From the NCBI GenBank assembly GCA_009760855.2, contig WPIO01000011.1:1370001-1434000 (forward strand): a stretch of 64,000 nucleotides of DNA, in the 5' to 3' direction. Below are positions 21,561 to 45,150 of this stretch, piece by piece (the stretch's first letter is position 1; the number at the start of each line of letters is the position of its first letter). Below the pieces are notes generated by a model. The model made no database searches. It saw nothing but the letters and a program-made list of their open reading frames with translations, and was not told the DNA's origin. The stretch is from Cristatella mucedo. Lineage: Eukaryota; Bryozoa; Phylactolaemata; Cristatellidae. Position numbers and translations under genes: made by a program.

Positions 21561-22672
21561 CAAGCAGGCCGTCTTCGTCGAGGCCCCGCCACTCCGCTCG
21601 ATCGCCTGCTCCGGTGTGCTAAGAATTCTAAGCTCGAACTTCGCAGGCCTCCGCGCCAGCGCCGCCAGATTTCCCCCGGACTCACGCGGACGCATTGCTC
21701 AAGGCCTCGGTATCAATCAATCATCGATTAAACCTTTAGAGGCCGCATCGTGGAGGCAGTTAGTATTCGCCTGAGGCCGAAACTCGCCACTCTCTTCCAG
21801 CCACTAGCCATGTCTTATTTAAGGAACGTCCACTTTCCTGGACCCCAATCAACCGCCAGTCCTGCCTAATGAAAGGAACTATGATAAAAATGCTCCGTCC
21901 TTAGGCCAGTACAATGTGCCAAGTGGTCAAATTATTAACCAATCGTCGAACGTCAGCCAAGCGAGTGACCCGAAGCCCCAGATCATACTGAATGTGCGTC
22001 GATGCCGTGCGTCAGTGCTGATGTTGAGGGATGGCTGTTAAACTGAAATAAAACGCTCAATCTTGTACCTGAAAATATAATTTTACTCTTTTGCACGGTA
22101 CTAAAAGTATTTGAATTAATTGTATCGTTAGTAGCTTCATGCATTCAGAGCTATACAATCCGGGTTTACGCGACTTTCGTCACGCAAGAGCCTCTCGAAG
22201 ATTGTGCTAAGATTTTCGCAAAGATGTGCGAATTTTATTTGCATATTGTTTCGCTTTTTTCTGCAGATCCGGACTGGCCTTATTCATTACGTACCCTGGT
22301 GGTACCTCCAACTCTCTTGCAGTGTAGCAGGTGCTGAGGCATACGCAAGAGGGTCGGATGGGCCAGAATGCCTACCACCCAGAATGCCCGATACCGAACC
22401 GGACACGTGCGACGTCCAACCGCTCCCAGCCAAAAGTTCCGCCCCCATGCCGATCGGCCAGCCGTTACCCTGGCGCCGGCTGCTGAGCCTCTCGTTCGGC
22501 TGGGCATCAGCCGACTGGCTTGAGCCAGCCAGTCCCCCCTCAGCACCTTCCGGCGAGTCCCTGAGGTAACTAGCCTTGATCATTAGCTTGGAGGGAAGGT
22601 CTCACCCACGACCTCTGGAGCAAGGTGTCGTAAATGAAGAACGACCACCTATCGCGGCTACGACAGAGGCTA
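21561..22672. other. Intergenic, nothing recognised
   Basis: GC-rich patches around 21560-21730 and 22320-22570 give overlapping open frames on both strands without known domains. Confidence 0.4.
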
Positions 22673-22680
22673 TATAGCTG

Positions 22681-23664
22681 GCAGCAAATTTTCTAAAACT
22701 AAATGATGATAAAACCAACTTACTAGTTATGGGCAAACCTAGTGTTATTCAGAAATTGGAAAGGCTGACTTTCAAAATTGGCTCTGCCAGCATATCTTCA
22801 GTTGCATCAGCTCGAAATCTAGGTGTCATATTCCAAAGCGACCTCTCGTTAGACGACCACATCAGCTCCACAGTCAAATCCGCCTATTTTCAGCTTCATA
22901 ACATTGCTAAAATTAGGGCTTGTTTAGATAAGGATACCACGTCCAAGTTGGTCCATGCATTCGTGACATCTCGTCTCGACTTCTGCAACTCACTGCTTAC
23001 TGGCCTACCAGCATGTGCGATCAGGCGATTGCAGCTGGTGCAAAACTCTGCAGCTAGGCTTGTCTGTCGTGAGCGTCGCAGTTGCCACATTACTCCACTT
23101 CTCGCCGACCTGCACTGGTTACCAGTCAAGCAACGGATTGACTTCGAGGTTTTGTCGCTCACTTTTAGGTCTCTTCATTCTATGGCTCCAGCCTATCTTT
23201 CAGATATACTACCCCATCAGGCAAAGCATCGTACCACTCGCTTTTCGGAATCCAACAGTCTAGAAATACCTCGTACAAACCTTAAATCCTTTGGAGACCG
23301 TGCATTTAGCTCGTATGCTCCCACAGCCTGGAACTCCCTCCCGACCTGCATCAGAACATCCCCTGACCTGACCACATTTAAAAGAAACTTAAAAACATAC
23401 CTATTTAGGACAGCGTTTAGTGGGTCCTTGTGATTCGTCCTCGATGTGCTTATGCGTGCTGACACTGTTCATGCTGCCACTAACCACATTTGCATGCTGA
23501 CCCAGTGCATGTAACCCCTAACCATGTTATTCGTTTTGTTTGTTTTTCAAGCATGATTTTACTTACTATTCTATTGCGTATCACTTTGCAGCAAATGTAA
23601 AGCGCCTAGAAAGAGATTAAGTTCTCTGAGGGCGCTTTATCAAGTGCAATATTATTATTATTAT
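22681..23664 (+). mobile_element. Young 5'-truncated LINE copy with target-site duplication
   Basis: Same family as 10331-11373, in the opposite orientation and cut at a slightly different 5' point. TATAGCTG at 22673-22680 and 23665-23672 is an 8-bp target-site duplication. The coding end, 3' UTR, stem-loop (AGCGCCTAGAAAGAGATTAA...) and (ATT)n tail are intact. Confidence 0.96.
22729..23433 (+). pseudogene. LINE ORF2 C-terminal piece (234 aa)
   Basis: Open frame of the LINE polymerase C-terminal region, equal to the 10.3-kb copy except E for K after QRIDF. It lacks the catalytic reverse-transcriptase motifs and the endonuclease, so it is a dead-on-arrival copy. Confidence 0.9.
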
Positions 23665-23694
23665 TATAGCTGCTGAGGCTCTCGTGCAGCTACA

Positions 23695-23822
23695 ATAATA
23701 ATGCATTGTATTATATAGGGCCCTCAGAGAACTCCATCTCTTCCTAGGCACTTTACATCGGCTACAAAGGAAGCGCGATCGAATGGTTAATGGCAGCGTG
23801 CTCAATAAAAGCTACGTAAATG
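23695..23822 (-). mobile_element. LINE 3' UTR fragment
   Basis: Reversed tail (ATAATAATGCATTGTATTAT), stem-loop and start of the 3' UTR, about 30 bp after the tail of the previous LINE. The two copies are tail-to-tail. Confidence 0.85.
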
Positions 23823-24094
23823 AGGTCGCCGAATCAGCAGACCATTATCGGTAGCAGGCAGTTCGATCAGCTCCTTAGTCACTTGCTTCGGTTCGCCAGT
23901 GACTGGCAGGGCCGAGCGTGCGATGAGGGCCCTGCTGCTGCTGCTGGGTGCTAACAACGAAACGCCAGCTCTGCCCTGCCAGCCAGCTCGCCTGTGCTGC
24001 TGTTGGACTAGGTAGGCTGGTAGGACAAGCAAGCAGGACCTGCCAGCCAAGCTTAACTTAACTACGCAAAGCCAAGCTGCTGACAGAGTTCGCC

Positions 24095-24240
24095 TACGGC
24101 TAGCTAACTCGATAGTTCAGGGGTTACGGTGCTGGTCTGTACTGACCAGGGTCGTGGGCTCGACCCCTGACCCTCTGTCGAATACATAAAGCTCTTAGAT
24201 AAGGAACTTCTCTTACGGTACTAAGCCAATAGCTTATTTT
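24095..24240 (+). mobile_element. SINE2 copy, diverged
   Basis: Head 'CGATAGTTCAGGGGTTACGG', B-box 'GTCGTGGGCTCGACCCCT', and a worn tail 'AAGCTCTTAGATAAGGAACT' then 'TCTCTTACGGTACTA'. Confidence 0.75.
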
Positions 24241-27200
24241 TTCTTTGCCTTTCTTTTAACTCTAAACACACTAACTAGACAACTTCCGGATGTCTACATA
24301 GAGGTCCGTATCTCCAACCGGTCAGCCTGCACAAACCCGAACTTGGGTGGGGCCTTCCACGAGTGTTCATCACCTGCCATACAATATATGCATGCATACA
24401 TAGCTCAATTGTACCTCCAGAGTCCGCCATTCAAAAAAGCAGACTGAAGCTTGACATAATCGTCTCCAGGTTCCGTCATAAGGTTCCAGTCTCCGTCATA
24501 AGGTTTGCAGCGCCAGGTGCAGCACCAGGTGCTCGAAGGAAGCCCCGCACGCTCGATAAGGATGTCACGGTCTCATCGATTGAGAAAGGTTGTCATTAGT
24601 TCACCTGAGTACCTGCACAACTTCTCAGGAGTCTTGTTCCACCCGGTTAGCTGCCGAATTCGCTCAGCTCGTTTGCGTTGCCACTCTCTCACGTCTGTCG
24701 GCATTCGTCGCGTCTCGTGGCCTCTGGCAACTGCTACCCTAGGAGTTGGGGTTCACCTCACCGCGGTCAGTTTATTCGCGAAGCTTCGATTAGTCGGTCG
24801 CGGTTCAAACGAGCAGCTCCGAGCAGCAGCTTAGTTTGACCGCCTCGAGGCTGAGATCGAGGATGGTGGAGCAGGGCGGCCTGCAACGCCGACGGTCGTA
24901 CAGTTTTCCTCCAACGTTCTGGTCTCACCGCAACCGAATAGCTCCACTACAATTCGCTGCCTCGCTCTGCCTCCACTCCGTCGCACGGCTCATTCGATGG
25001 CCGACAAGCGGCCACCAGGCACTGCTGCTCTCTCCTGCTCCTGCCGCCTCCACTTCTTCCACGACACTGCTGCTGCTGCTGCTACTGCACTGAGCGAACA
25101 CGTGCGAGTTGAAAATCGAGCCGCGTTCGGGCGCAGACAGACGCACGGCAAACTACTGCTGGCACCACTCTCATTTTCTGGCTACAGTCGCCCCGTCGAT
25201 TTGAGACTGCTGCCGCAGAGCAGGCAGCTGCCGCAGACCGTCGAAGTCATCGGCGGCCACGACGTGCACGCGGCTGCGCAGAACTCGCGAGAGACTGCGG
25301 GAAGAGCGAGGGACGCAACCGGCATCAATGCCGTCTGATGCGAGTTGAAAAGCACCCAGAACGCACTCTCTATTCTGACAAGGAGACAACAGCTAAGCGC
25401 TCTCACCGGCTGTGCTCGCCAAGGGGCAGCAGACGACGGGTGGCGACAGTCCATCGCACGGGCGCAAGCGGCTGCCTCCCTGCCACCCACCACTCGTCGG
25501 CCACTCAAACTGTGCATCACACTGGCCAATCGACGAAATGCGACGACCTCCTAAGATCGTCTCCTGAAGTAGGTCGACGGTGACAGACGGGCGGGCAGGC
25601 GGGCGGGCGCCCGCCGTATGCCATCATCAATCACGCTGTGCTCGTACAGCGAGTGCGCAAGGTAGCATCATGGCAGCAGAGTGGCGCGGCAGCGACTTCT
25701 CCAAAATGGCTACGGCATCGGCTCTCGGCCTACAGCTACGGCAGCAGCGGGGCAAGGGAGAGGGCGACGTTCGGCAGCCGGTGCAGCTGCCAAACGGCTG
25801 CATGCAGCGAGCCATCGGCCACGTCAATCGCTCGATCGCCCCGCTGCTGCCGCCGCAGGCCGCGCATTCCCGGCCACTGCCGAAAGACGCCAGAAGCAGG
25901 GCGGCGCAGCACCAGCATCATCGGCCTTTGCGTCGGCCCTCCTCCTCGTCGTCGTGACCCTCCTCCTCCTGCACGACGGCGCAGCGCTCGCGGCAGCACC
26001 CGCAGCAATGGCAGTGGCTTCCGCTCGCTCCCAGCAGCGTCAGTGCTGCTGCAGCTGCTGCTGATTCAGGCGAGAGGCCTCCGTGCGTTGCGTGACGGCC
26101 GGCCGGCATGCGCGTGACGGCCGCTCGAAAGGAAGTGGCGACTCCTTCCGGTCTTGACGCGACGCTCTTCGGGAGTCAATAAATACGGCCGGTCACAGCG
26201 AGCGCGCACTCGATACGAGCAGGCGGGCCGTGCGAGCGGCGGCCCTCTCCTCCATTGTTCGGTCGGCAGCGAGCGCCGCCGCAGCAGCAGCAGCTGCCCA
26301 GTTCGAAACCGCTCGTTCGGCGCCGTCCGGCGTGTCGGTAGCCAGCACGAAATCGTCGCAGCAATTAAGTCTCGCAAGCCGGCGGCGGCGGCTAACAGAC
26401 GCAGACCCTGTGGCCGCGAGCACCCTGACACCGACCGAGTGCGTGCCTACGTCGAAGGCGGAAGGTCGCTCGGCGCGGTGCGACCGGACATCCGGTCGAG
26501 CTCGTCGGCAATGCTCGTCTTGGCAGCCTTGGCGTCTGCAACAGGCGGAGGCAGCGGCGAGTGCATGCAAGCTGAACCTCGACCGATCGACGGATGTTGG
26601 CACTTCGGTGCGCTTAGGGTCGACCCATGGCGACGCAGCAAGCATTACATAACAGGAGTTCATCCCAAGGTTTGCGACATGAGGTAGTAGAAGAATCTTA
26701 AAAAGTTCACTTGACCTCATAGCAAAACCGTCTGGCAGCCTGCACCCCTTCGGCTCAGGGCCGACGCGCACGACCTGCCGACGTGCACTGCGAGCTACTG
26801 CTTTTGTCACTGCGGTACGTACGACCTGACCAGGCTGACCATGACGAGCAAGATCTGCTTGGGACTAAGGTGACAGGCCCAAAAGAGCCGTCAAAGCACC
26901 ACGAAACGTCCTCTGCCAAGCTGTCGAGATAATTGATTATTGAAATTATGAAAGACTATTGAAAGTAATTAGCGTTTTTTGGCGGCACACTGCCAGGCAT
27001 CGCGAGCGCAGAGCAGATCTGCACCCCTTGAATTAGCTGAGTACAATAACTGCATCCGAACACGGAGCATCGATGTACGGTTTACAGCTCAAGCGATGCG
27101 ATGCAAAAGGCGAGCAATCACATTCGCCACGCTGCTCACGCAGCACTGCATCCGTTTCCACCTACTGAATGCTCTCGCAACGAGCAATGCAGCACTGCTG

Positions 27201-27292
27201 CAAAAGTATTAGGGTGTAGGATTGGCAGGGCAAATACTGCTTTAGCCCACGATAGGACAAAAATACCCGAGTGTTTACGATTCGGCGGCATG
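24241..27292. other. GC-rich, CpG-dense region without a recognised gene
   Basis: From about 24640 to 26650 the sequence is GC-rich with CpG and GCN/CAG runs, giving long overlapping open frames in most frames (e.g. 26193-26810 minus, 26154-26687 plus). Residue content is Ala/Arg/Ser-rich, no known domain appears, and no chain of phase-compatible exons could be built. It may be a CpG-island promoter or 5' exon region. Confidence 0.4.
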
Positions 27293-27386
27293 TAATAATA
27301 ATAACACTCGATAAAGTGCCCTCGGATACCTCAATCTCTTTCTAGGCGCTTTACATTTGCTGCAAAGGGAAGCGCGATCGGATGGC
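27293..27386 (-). mobile_element. LINE 3' UTR fragment
   Basis: Reversed tail, stem-loop 'AGTGCCCTCGGATACCTCAA' and 'TCTTTCTAGGCGCTTTACAT', then 'GCGCGATCGGATGG'. Only the last ~90 bp of the element remain. Confidence 0.88.
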
Positions 27387-28013
27387 TACGTACAAAACTG
27401 TCGACAGCTTCCACGAGAAGCAGGCAGTTTGCATGGACTGGAAAAGGATACTGCAACTCGGCGAGAGTCTCGACGCTGCCAGATCGGACGATCGCGATAG
27501 CGCCGAGAGGCTGGGAGTGCTCAAAGCATGAAACGCGCGCCTGCCCCTGAAGCCGCACGAGCGAGCGAGGTTCTGCGTGCGCTCGGTGCGCGAAGGCAAA
27601 CTCGTGGGAGCTGAGTTACTCTCGGAGCCTGGCTTCGGCACGAAGTCGAGGATCCGGCGCGATTCGACGAGTGGTCCGCCTAACCTACACATCCGGTCGG
27701 CAGCCCAGCACTAGCTGAGCACGACCCTTCCGACGGACGAGGCGAGGGAGCCGAGCGCCCCGGCCGGTCCGATCGGACGGGCACGCCCGGGCTTGTCCAA
27801 ATCTGGAGCCCGGCCCTGCCGGCCTTTGCAAGCGCAGCCACCGGCACGCGCGCTCAGGCTCCTACGCTCCTCGGAGTAGGCAGCTCAGACACGTGAATTT
27901 CGCCGGCTTTTCATAGCAGACCGATTCGAGCACGCCAGGAGACACAGGGCTAAGACCGAGCCCCCACCCACCCACCCTTGCTACTTTCTGAGGCGTTGCT
28001 GAATGCGTGAGGC
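27387..28013. other. Spacer downstream of the dynein gene
   Basis: A plus-strand frame from 27382 to about 27532 gives MATYKTVDSFHEKQAVCMDW and ends in a stop. No family is recognised. The rest is GC-rich and featureless. Confidence 0.35.
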
Positions 28014-28163
28014 CACCTCGGCATTCCACGGATTCCACCTCGGCATTCCACGGATTCCACCTCAGCATTCCACGGATTCCACCTCGGCATTCCACGGATT
28101 CCACCTCGGCATTCCACGGACTCCACCTCGGCATTCCACGGATTCCACCTCGGCATTCCACGG
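28014..28163. repeat. 22-bp minisatellite, ~7 units
   Basis: Seven near-identical units of GGCATTCCACGGATTCCACC plus two bases. It lies about 115 bp past the dynein stop codon in the direction of transcription, so it is probably in the 3' UTR or just beyond. Repetitive protein frames across it are artefacts. Confidence 0.95.
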
Positions 28164-28277
28164 AGCTATTTCGACAGCATGCGACAGCAGAATGGAGGGC
28201 GTCGATGGGAGAGATCGTCGACGTCCGGGCTGACGGAGGTTCACATTGACGTCGCCAGGCGATGCATACGGGCTTGG

Positions 28278-39572
<11,295 letters not shown>

Positions 39573-40387
39573 GTTGATGCCGAGTTCTAACCGGTGACCT
39601 GCATAACACTTCTTTATGCTGGTACAAGGAGATGAACTGGGAATCTCCACACTGAACCTGCTGCTTATTTCCATTTTTAAGAACTATTCAGTTTATTTAA
39701 TAGATCTGTCATGGTCTTCAGAATCCTTAAGCAACAGTTTCGAGAGGATTTTTTTCGGGACTAGACTTCCGGTTGTAGCCCATCAGCTGCCGGAAGATCA
39801 ATGTCGTGGTGGGCGGGTCGGTTGACTCCGCTGTTGAGCCGGCTTCATATCCGTTAATGGATCGCTATAGCAACGATTTTTAGATTTTCTTGCACGCGGT
39901 TCATTTCCGAATCCGGAATGCTTTCACTTAAGTAATTTTTTTGATCTGCGGATGTCTACCTGAGCCATTAGGCTAGAACCGTCAGTCCCGCTACAGCTCA
40001 GGAGCACCCACTGGAACACTCTTTGAGATCAGATTCAACCGATGTCAAATTCAGCACGAATGTTAGTTAGTGTTAATTTTCGCATGTATTCCAGCATAAC
40101 TGCAATGCGTGTATAAATCTGTGGCGTTTCAGTTCATTCCAATCAAAACGCCGAGAGTTAAACGAGTTGGCATTGCTGTCCCCTCTGCCGTATTTGCATT
40201 TCTACCCTTGCGTTAGAAGAAAGTCACTTGGTAAAGTTTTGAGCCTCTTTCGGTGCTCCTGTAAACTGATGTGTAGGGACGCACACACGCTGTGCTGCTA
40301 CTGCGTTAAACCCTGCCGATGTTCACTAACTAGGTGCTGCATTTAGAAAGCCTAAAACGTATCCCATGCTTCGACCGCTCAACCGAC
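39573..40387. other. Region upstream of the dynein gene
   Basis: Presumed 5' UTR and promoter of DYNC1LI. No TATA box or other strong signal can be assigned. No other gene seen. Confidence 0.4.
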
Positions 40388-40545
40388 TGAGGGACCTCGA
40401 TAGCCCAGAAGTTAAGGTACTGTAGAATAGAGGATGTATGTTTGCATCCAGCAGTGGGCGTCCCTTTATTTTCAACTCTAAGCAGTGGTTTAGAGATTAA
40501 GGCTCTTTTTCCGCTATAAAATGAGGCTGTTAAATTAGCCAATAC
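40388..40545 (+). mobile_element. SINE1 copy, diverged
   Basis: Head 'GATAGCCCAGAAGTTAAGGT', worn B-box 'ATGTTTGCATCCAGC', tail 'AAGGCTCTTTTTCCGCTATA' and 'GAGGCTGTTAAATTAGC'. Confidence 0.82.
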
Positions 40546-40924
40546 TTACTATTTCGGTCGAGACCACAGGGTCCAGGCCTGATCGGGCTGGCTGCTCCGA
40601 GAATACTTCATGACGAGAACAGGTGACCACCATCTGGCAGTCGGTTTTTATAAAATATGTGCTTTTATTAATAACATTCAGATGGGCTCGTATCCAACTC
40701 TCTGTACGGCACCTTGTCAAATTTACTGATTGTGGTGAATTGTTGCTTGTTCTCCTGCTGATCGTTTAAGAGTTTCGAAAATCGACTGCGTTCGATCCGA
40801 GTTATTTTCAGAGACAAGATTCCATCCACGCTGAGAAATATAATCCGCATATTGGTGATTTTGCATTCACCATAGGTTGCCGACATACCCATTGTTTGAC
40901 ATCGCTTTGGCAGATAGGCCATCA

Positions 40925-41227
40925 AGGCTGTTCTAAAGTGACCTTTCTTTAGACAGCCACAACAGCTCCATAGTAAAGTCTGCCTACTTCCAGCTACATA
41001 GCATTGTTAAAATTTGGGCTTGCTTAGACATGGATACTAAATCAAAATTAGTCTCTGCATTTGTGATATCTCGGCTCGACTTCTGCAACTCACTGCTCGC
41101 TGGTCTACCAGCCTGTGCAATCAGGTGCTTACACTTGGTGCAAAACTCTGCACCTAGGCTTGTCTGTCGTGAGAGTCGCAATCGCCACATCACACCACTT
41201 CTTGCCGATCTGCACTGGTTCCATTGA
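40925..41227 (+). mobile_element. LINE internal fragment
   Basis: Matches the LINE from 'LFQSDLSLDDHI' to 'LLADLHWF'. Clear stretches: SKLVSAFVISRLDFCNSLLA and NSAPRLVCRESRNRHITPLL. It stops sharply at 41225, where another LINE copy begins. Confidence 0.88.
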
Positions 41228-41234
41228 CATATTG

Positions 41235-42760
41235 ACACTTCAAACCTAGCAAGTTCCAGTCTGGTTTTAGGGCTAATCACTCCCTAGACAGCACTGCTTA
41301 GGGTGTATAACGATATTTTCAGGAATGCAAACTGAAGTAAAATCTCTCTGCTTGTTTTACTTTACCTTTAGGCAGCGTTTGATTCCATTGATCACCAAGT
41401 CCTTCTCGAGCACCTATCGTCTAGCATGGGAATCACTGGTACTGCACTGCAATGATTCATGTCGTATCTCAGTGAGAAACTTCGGAATGCTTATGTGAAT
41501 GGACAAAGATCATCATGGACAAATATCAAAGGAACCTCTTAAGTATGGGTTACCTCAAGGCTCCGTGCTTGGTCAGCTTCTTTTCACCTTTTGTACTCTA
41601 TCTCTAGCCGATGTGATCGCCAAGCACAATCTACTACCAAGCACAATCTAGGCTATCACTTCTATTCAGATGACACTCAGTGTGCCTTTGCTTTGATCCC
41701 TCTCAACCCTCCAGCAAATCAAATTTGCTTGACTCCCTCGCTACACATATATTGCTGACATCTGCACATGGATGACCGTAATGTTTCTCAGATTGAATGA
41801 CAATAAAACTAACTTACTAGTCATGTGCAAACCAAGTGTGACTAGTCAATTAGGAAGCTTAACGCTCAAAATCGGCTCTGTCAGCATCTCTCCTGTTGCA
41901 TCTGCACGGATATTAGGTGTCCTGTTCCAAAGTTACCATTCATTTGATGTCCGTATCAGCTCCAGTCAGTCAATTTTGCCCACTTTCCACTACGGGCTTG
42001 CTTAGACAGGGATCGTCTCGACTTCTGTAACTCACTGCTTACTGGTCTACCAGCCTGTACAATCAGATGCTTACAGTTAATGCAAAACTCTGCACCTAAG
42101 CTTGTCTGTCGTGAGAATCGCAGTTGCCACATGACAACACTACCCGCCAACCAGCACTGGCTCTCAATCACGAGCACATCGACTTCAAGGCTGTCACTCA
42201 CTTAGGGTCCCTTCATTCGCTGGCTCCAGCCTCATTATCAGAACTTCTCTCCGACAAGGCGAGGCATGGTACGGCACGCTTTTCAGAATCAAATCGTTTA
42301 GCCTTGTAAGAAGCCTTACTAGCGGGGTACCTTCTCAGAACCACAAATCCTGTGGAGACCATGCCTTTAGTTGCTATGCTCCCAAAGCCTGGAACTCACT
42401 ACCGACTAGCATTCCAATATCCGCGAACATTTAAAAGGAAGCTAAAGATGCACATGTTTATCATTTAACATTTAGTGGGTCCATGTGATTCTTCCTTATG
42501 CATGTGCTTATGCATGCTGTGTAAAGCCAATATCTGGCGTTCTGCTTGCGTTAATCTGTTGTATGAGGAACACTGTGCATGCTGACACTAGCCTTATTTG
42601 CATTATGACCGGTGCAAGTCACCTCTGACCCTGCTATGCTTGTCGATATTGTGCATGTTACCATTAACCAGTTGATCATGCTTCCTTTCAAACAAGTGTA
42701 AAGTGCCTAGAAAGAGATTAAGTTTGAGGCTGCTACACATATTATTATTATAAATAGAAT
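41235..42760 (+). mobile_element. Longest LINE copy, with reverse-transcriptase motifs
   Basis: Broken but readable reverse-transcriptase domain: SSLVLGLITP in the QSGFRANHS position, motif A AFDSIDH (about 41372-41392), motif B YGLPQGSVLG (about 41540), motif C as YSDDTQ (about 41663-41690). The C-terminal region, 3' UTR, a worn stem-loop (AGTGCCTAGAAAGAGATTAA) and an ATT tail follow. The motif order and C-terminal module place the family in the CR1/L2 group. The endonuclease part is absent. Confidence 0.9.
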
Positions 42761-42769
42761 TACGAAAGA

Positions 42770-43440
42770 ACTTACTAACTTTACTTATGGCCAAACCTAT
42801 CGTTACTCAGAAATTCGAAGACCTAGCCCTCATAGTAGTCTCAGCCAGAATACCTCTTGTGTAGTATCTGTACACAATTTGGCTACCCTGCTCCTAAGTG
42901 TCGCTAGTAGTAGCTAGACGAATACATCAGCTCCAGTCAAGTTGGCTTAGCTTTAGATACGTACGCATCTAAATGTCTATACAATAACTTATTACGTATC
43001 TAGTGTTTAATATTTAATTTAAATTTAATGTAATGCAATTTAATTTAATTACAATTAAATTTAATACAATGCATACTAAATGATTTGTATCAATATTGCT
43101 AGCAATTATTTTTTATTTAAATACGTATTTAAATTAATAGATACGTATTTAGCCCATTTTTTGGGACTGCTTGGATAAGACTGCCACATCCTTTGGCCCA
43201 TGCATTTGCGACATCCAGTCTTTAACTCAGTACTCACAGGCGTTCAGCGTTTCGCAATAAGCTGCTTAGAGTTGCAAAAGTCTGCAGCTAGCCTTGTCTG
43301 TCGTGTACACGTAAATTGCAACATTATGTTGCTCCTCATCCACTTGCATTGGTTCCTTATCAAGCAGCAGCATCCCTTTAAGGTCACTTGTCGCTCACTT
43401 TTCCTTAATTCTCTCTTGCTCTGGCTACACTATAACTTAA
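42770..43440 (+). mobile_element. Degraded LINE copy with AT-rich insertion
   Basis: LINE-like text at 42780-42950 (ATGGCCAAACCTATCGTTAC) resumes at about 43155-43430 (LDKTATSFGPCICDIQ-like, then LEL/QKSAASLVCRV). Between them, 42951-43150 is foreign AT-rich DNA. Confidence 0.75.
42951..43150. repeat. ~200-bp AT-rich palindromic insert
   Basis: Very AT-rich, bounded by 'TAGATACGTACG' and the inverted 'GATACGTATTTAG'. It contains the perfect 20-bp palindrome ATTTAAATACGTATTTAAAT (43115-43134). The inverted ends and lack of coding capacity suggest a small MITE-like DNA element. Confidence 0.5.
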
Positions 43441-43704
43441 CTATACAATAGTTAGTGTATGTAGTTTATGTTAATGTTGTTGTACAACGAGGATATAGCA
43501 CTGATGGTCAAAAGAGAAGGGGGGGTAATTTGCTAATTTGCATATGCAGCTTCAACGTGCCCTCTTCTCATAACTTATATTGAACATGGAAAACTATAAG
43601 CACTTGAACGGATTTAAACTTCCCCATCAGGCTTCGCATAGTGCCATCAACCCTTACGACTCACTATTAACGTTTAGCCGTTCCTCAGACCAACCTCGGA
43701 TGCT

Positions 43705-44334
<630 letters not shown>

Positions 44335-44336
<2 letters not shown>

Positions 44337-44545
44337 CATTTAGTTCGCATGCTCTTCAAGTTCGGAACTTTCGACTGACGTCACGAAATCCCCTGACTTG
44401 GGCGACATTTAAAAAGGAGCTTCCTCGCAGCATTTGCTCCTTGTCCTTTGACAAGGTTCCCTTCCAGCACAAATGCAGAGTGCCTAGAAAGAGATCTAAT
44501 TATCTTAAGACAGCTTTACAGATGCACAGTAGTAATAATCATTAA
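44335..44545 (+). mobile_element. LINE 3' fragment beside the GA tract
   Basis: Begins at the 'AFSSYA' codons (GCATTTAGTTCGCATGCTC), with 'SPDLGDI' coding text, the 3' UTR and stem-loop remnant 'GTGCCTAGAAAGAGATCTAA'. Strongly diverged. Confidence 0.8.
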
Positions 44546-45033
44546 CTATCACACCACCCATAGTTGGCTTAACTCCTACCTATGCATCCACTTCACGCAC
44601 CAGAATATCGGAAGATGCACCACACCAGATATACTGTCAGTGTGTCTTTAATTAAAACATGCCAAAGCATGGCTAGTCAAGAGCCCTTGACGTTAACTGC
44701 TTGCTCAAACACTAATCGTAATATGGAGATAGTAGCACCAGCTAAGCGGTACATCTCTCAAACTTGAACATGGTTTCAGAACGCATGCAGCCGACTGCTT
44801 GATGTGACATAATAGTGCAGCCCACTGTACGCTTAATGGATCAGCAGCCTCAGCCTGATACAGTTCCAGATGCAAGCAAAGTCAAATTGCACCTTTCCAG
44901 TCCACGCCACAGCCATAAATTCAGTTGCCTGTACTCGTTGCTATCCTGTACTGCTGCAACAGCAACGGGCGGCATCGAACACGCAGCGATGCCAGTATTG
45001 TCAAAAGGGACACCCGAAAAGTGTGACCTCCCG
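44546..45033. other. Spacer downstream of NTF2
   Basis: Contains the presumed NTF2 3' UTR at its upper end. No AATAAA was found close by on the minus strand. No other gene recognised. Confidence 0.4.
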
Positions 45034-45150
45034 TTAGAAGTTGTGCATCGATAGCCGGAACAAGTCGTTCATTATGAAGAAGGTGCCCGAGATATCTTTA
45101 ATGTAGAACGTTTGAGAGAATGGCAACTTTCGATCGGACCCGTGCTCCAC
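45034..45150 (-). CDS. NUTF2: NUTF2 exon 4
   Basis: Acceptor CCGTACGTCTCAG|GTGGAG; stop TAA at 45034-45036. Encodes 38 residues ending MNDLFRLSMHNF, the dimer-interface strands of NTF2. Confidence 0.94.
   Translation of the reverse strand: MEHGSDRKLPFSQTFYIKDISGTFFIMNDLFRLSMHNF

Noticed and set aside
24836-26810. Many overlapping frames up to 205 residues
   Set aside because: GC-rich composition opens most frames. No domain, no phase-compatible exon set.
27862-28249. Repeat protein with PWNAEVESVECRGG units
   Set aside because: Frame through the 22-bp minisatellite, open in several frames. It lies beyond the dynein stop codon.
41235-42760. Retrovirus-like polymerase
   Set aside because: Motifs and the C-terminal module fit a CR1/L2 LINE. 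No long terminal repeats, protease, integrase or envelope are present.
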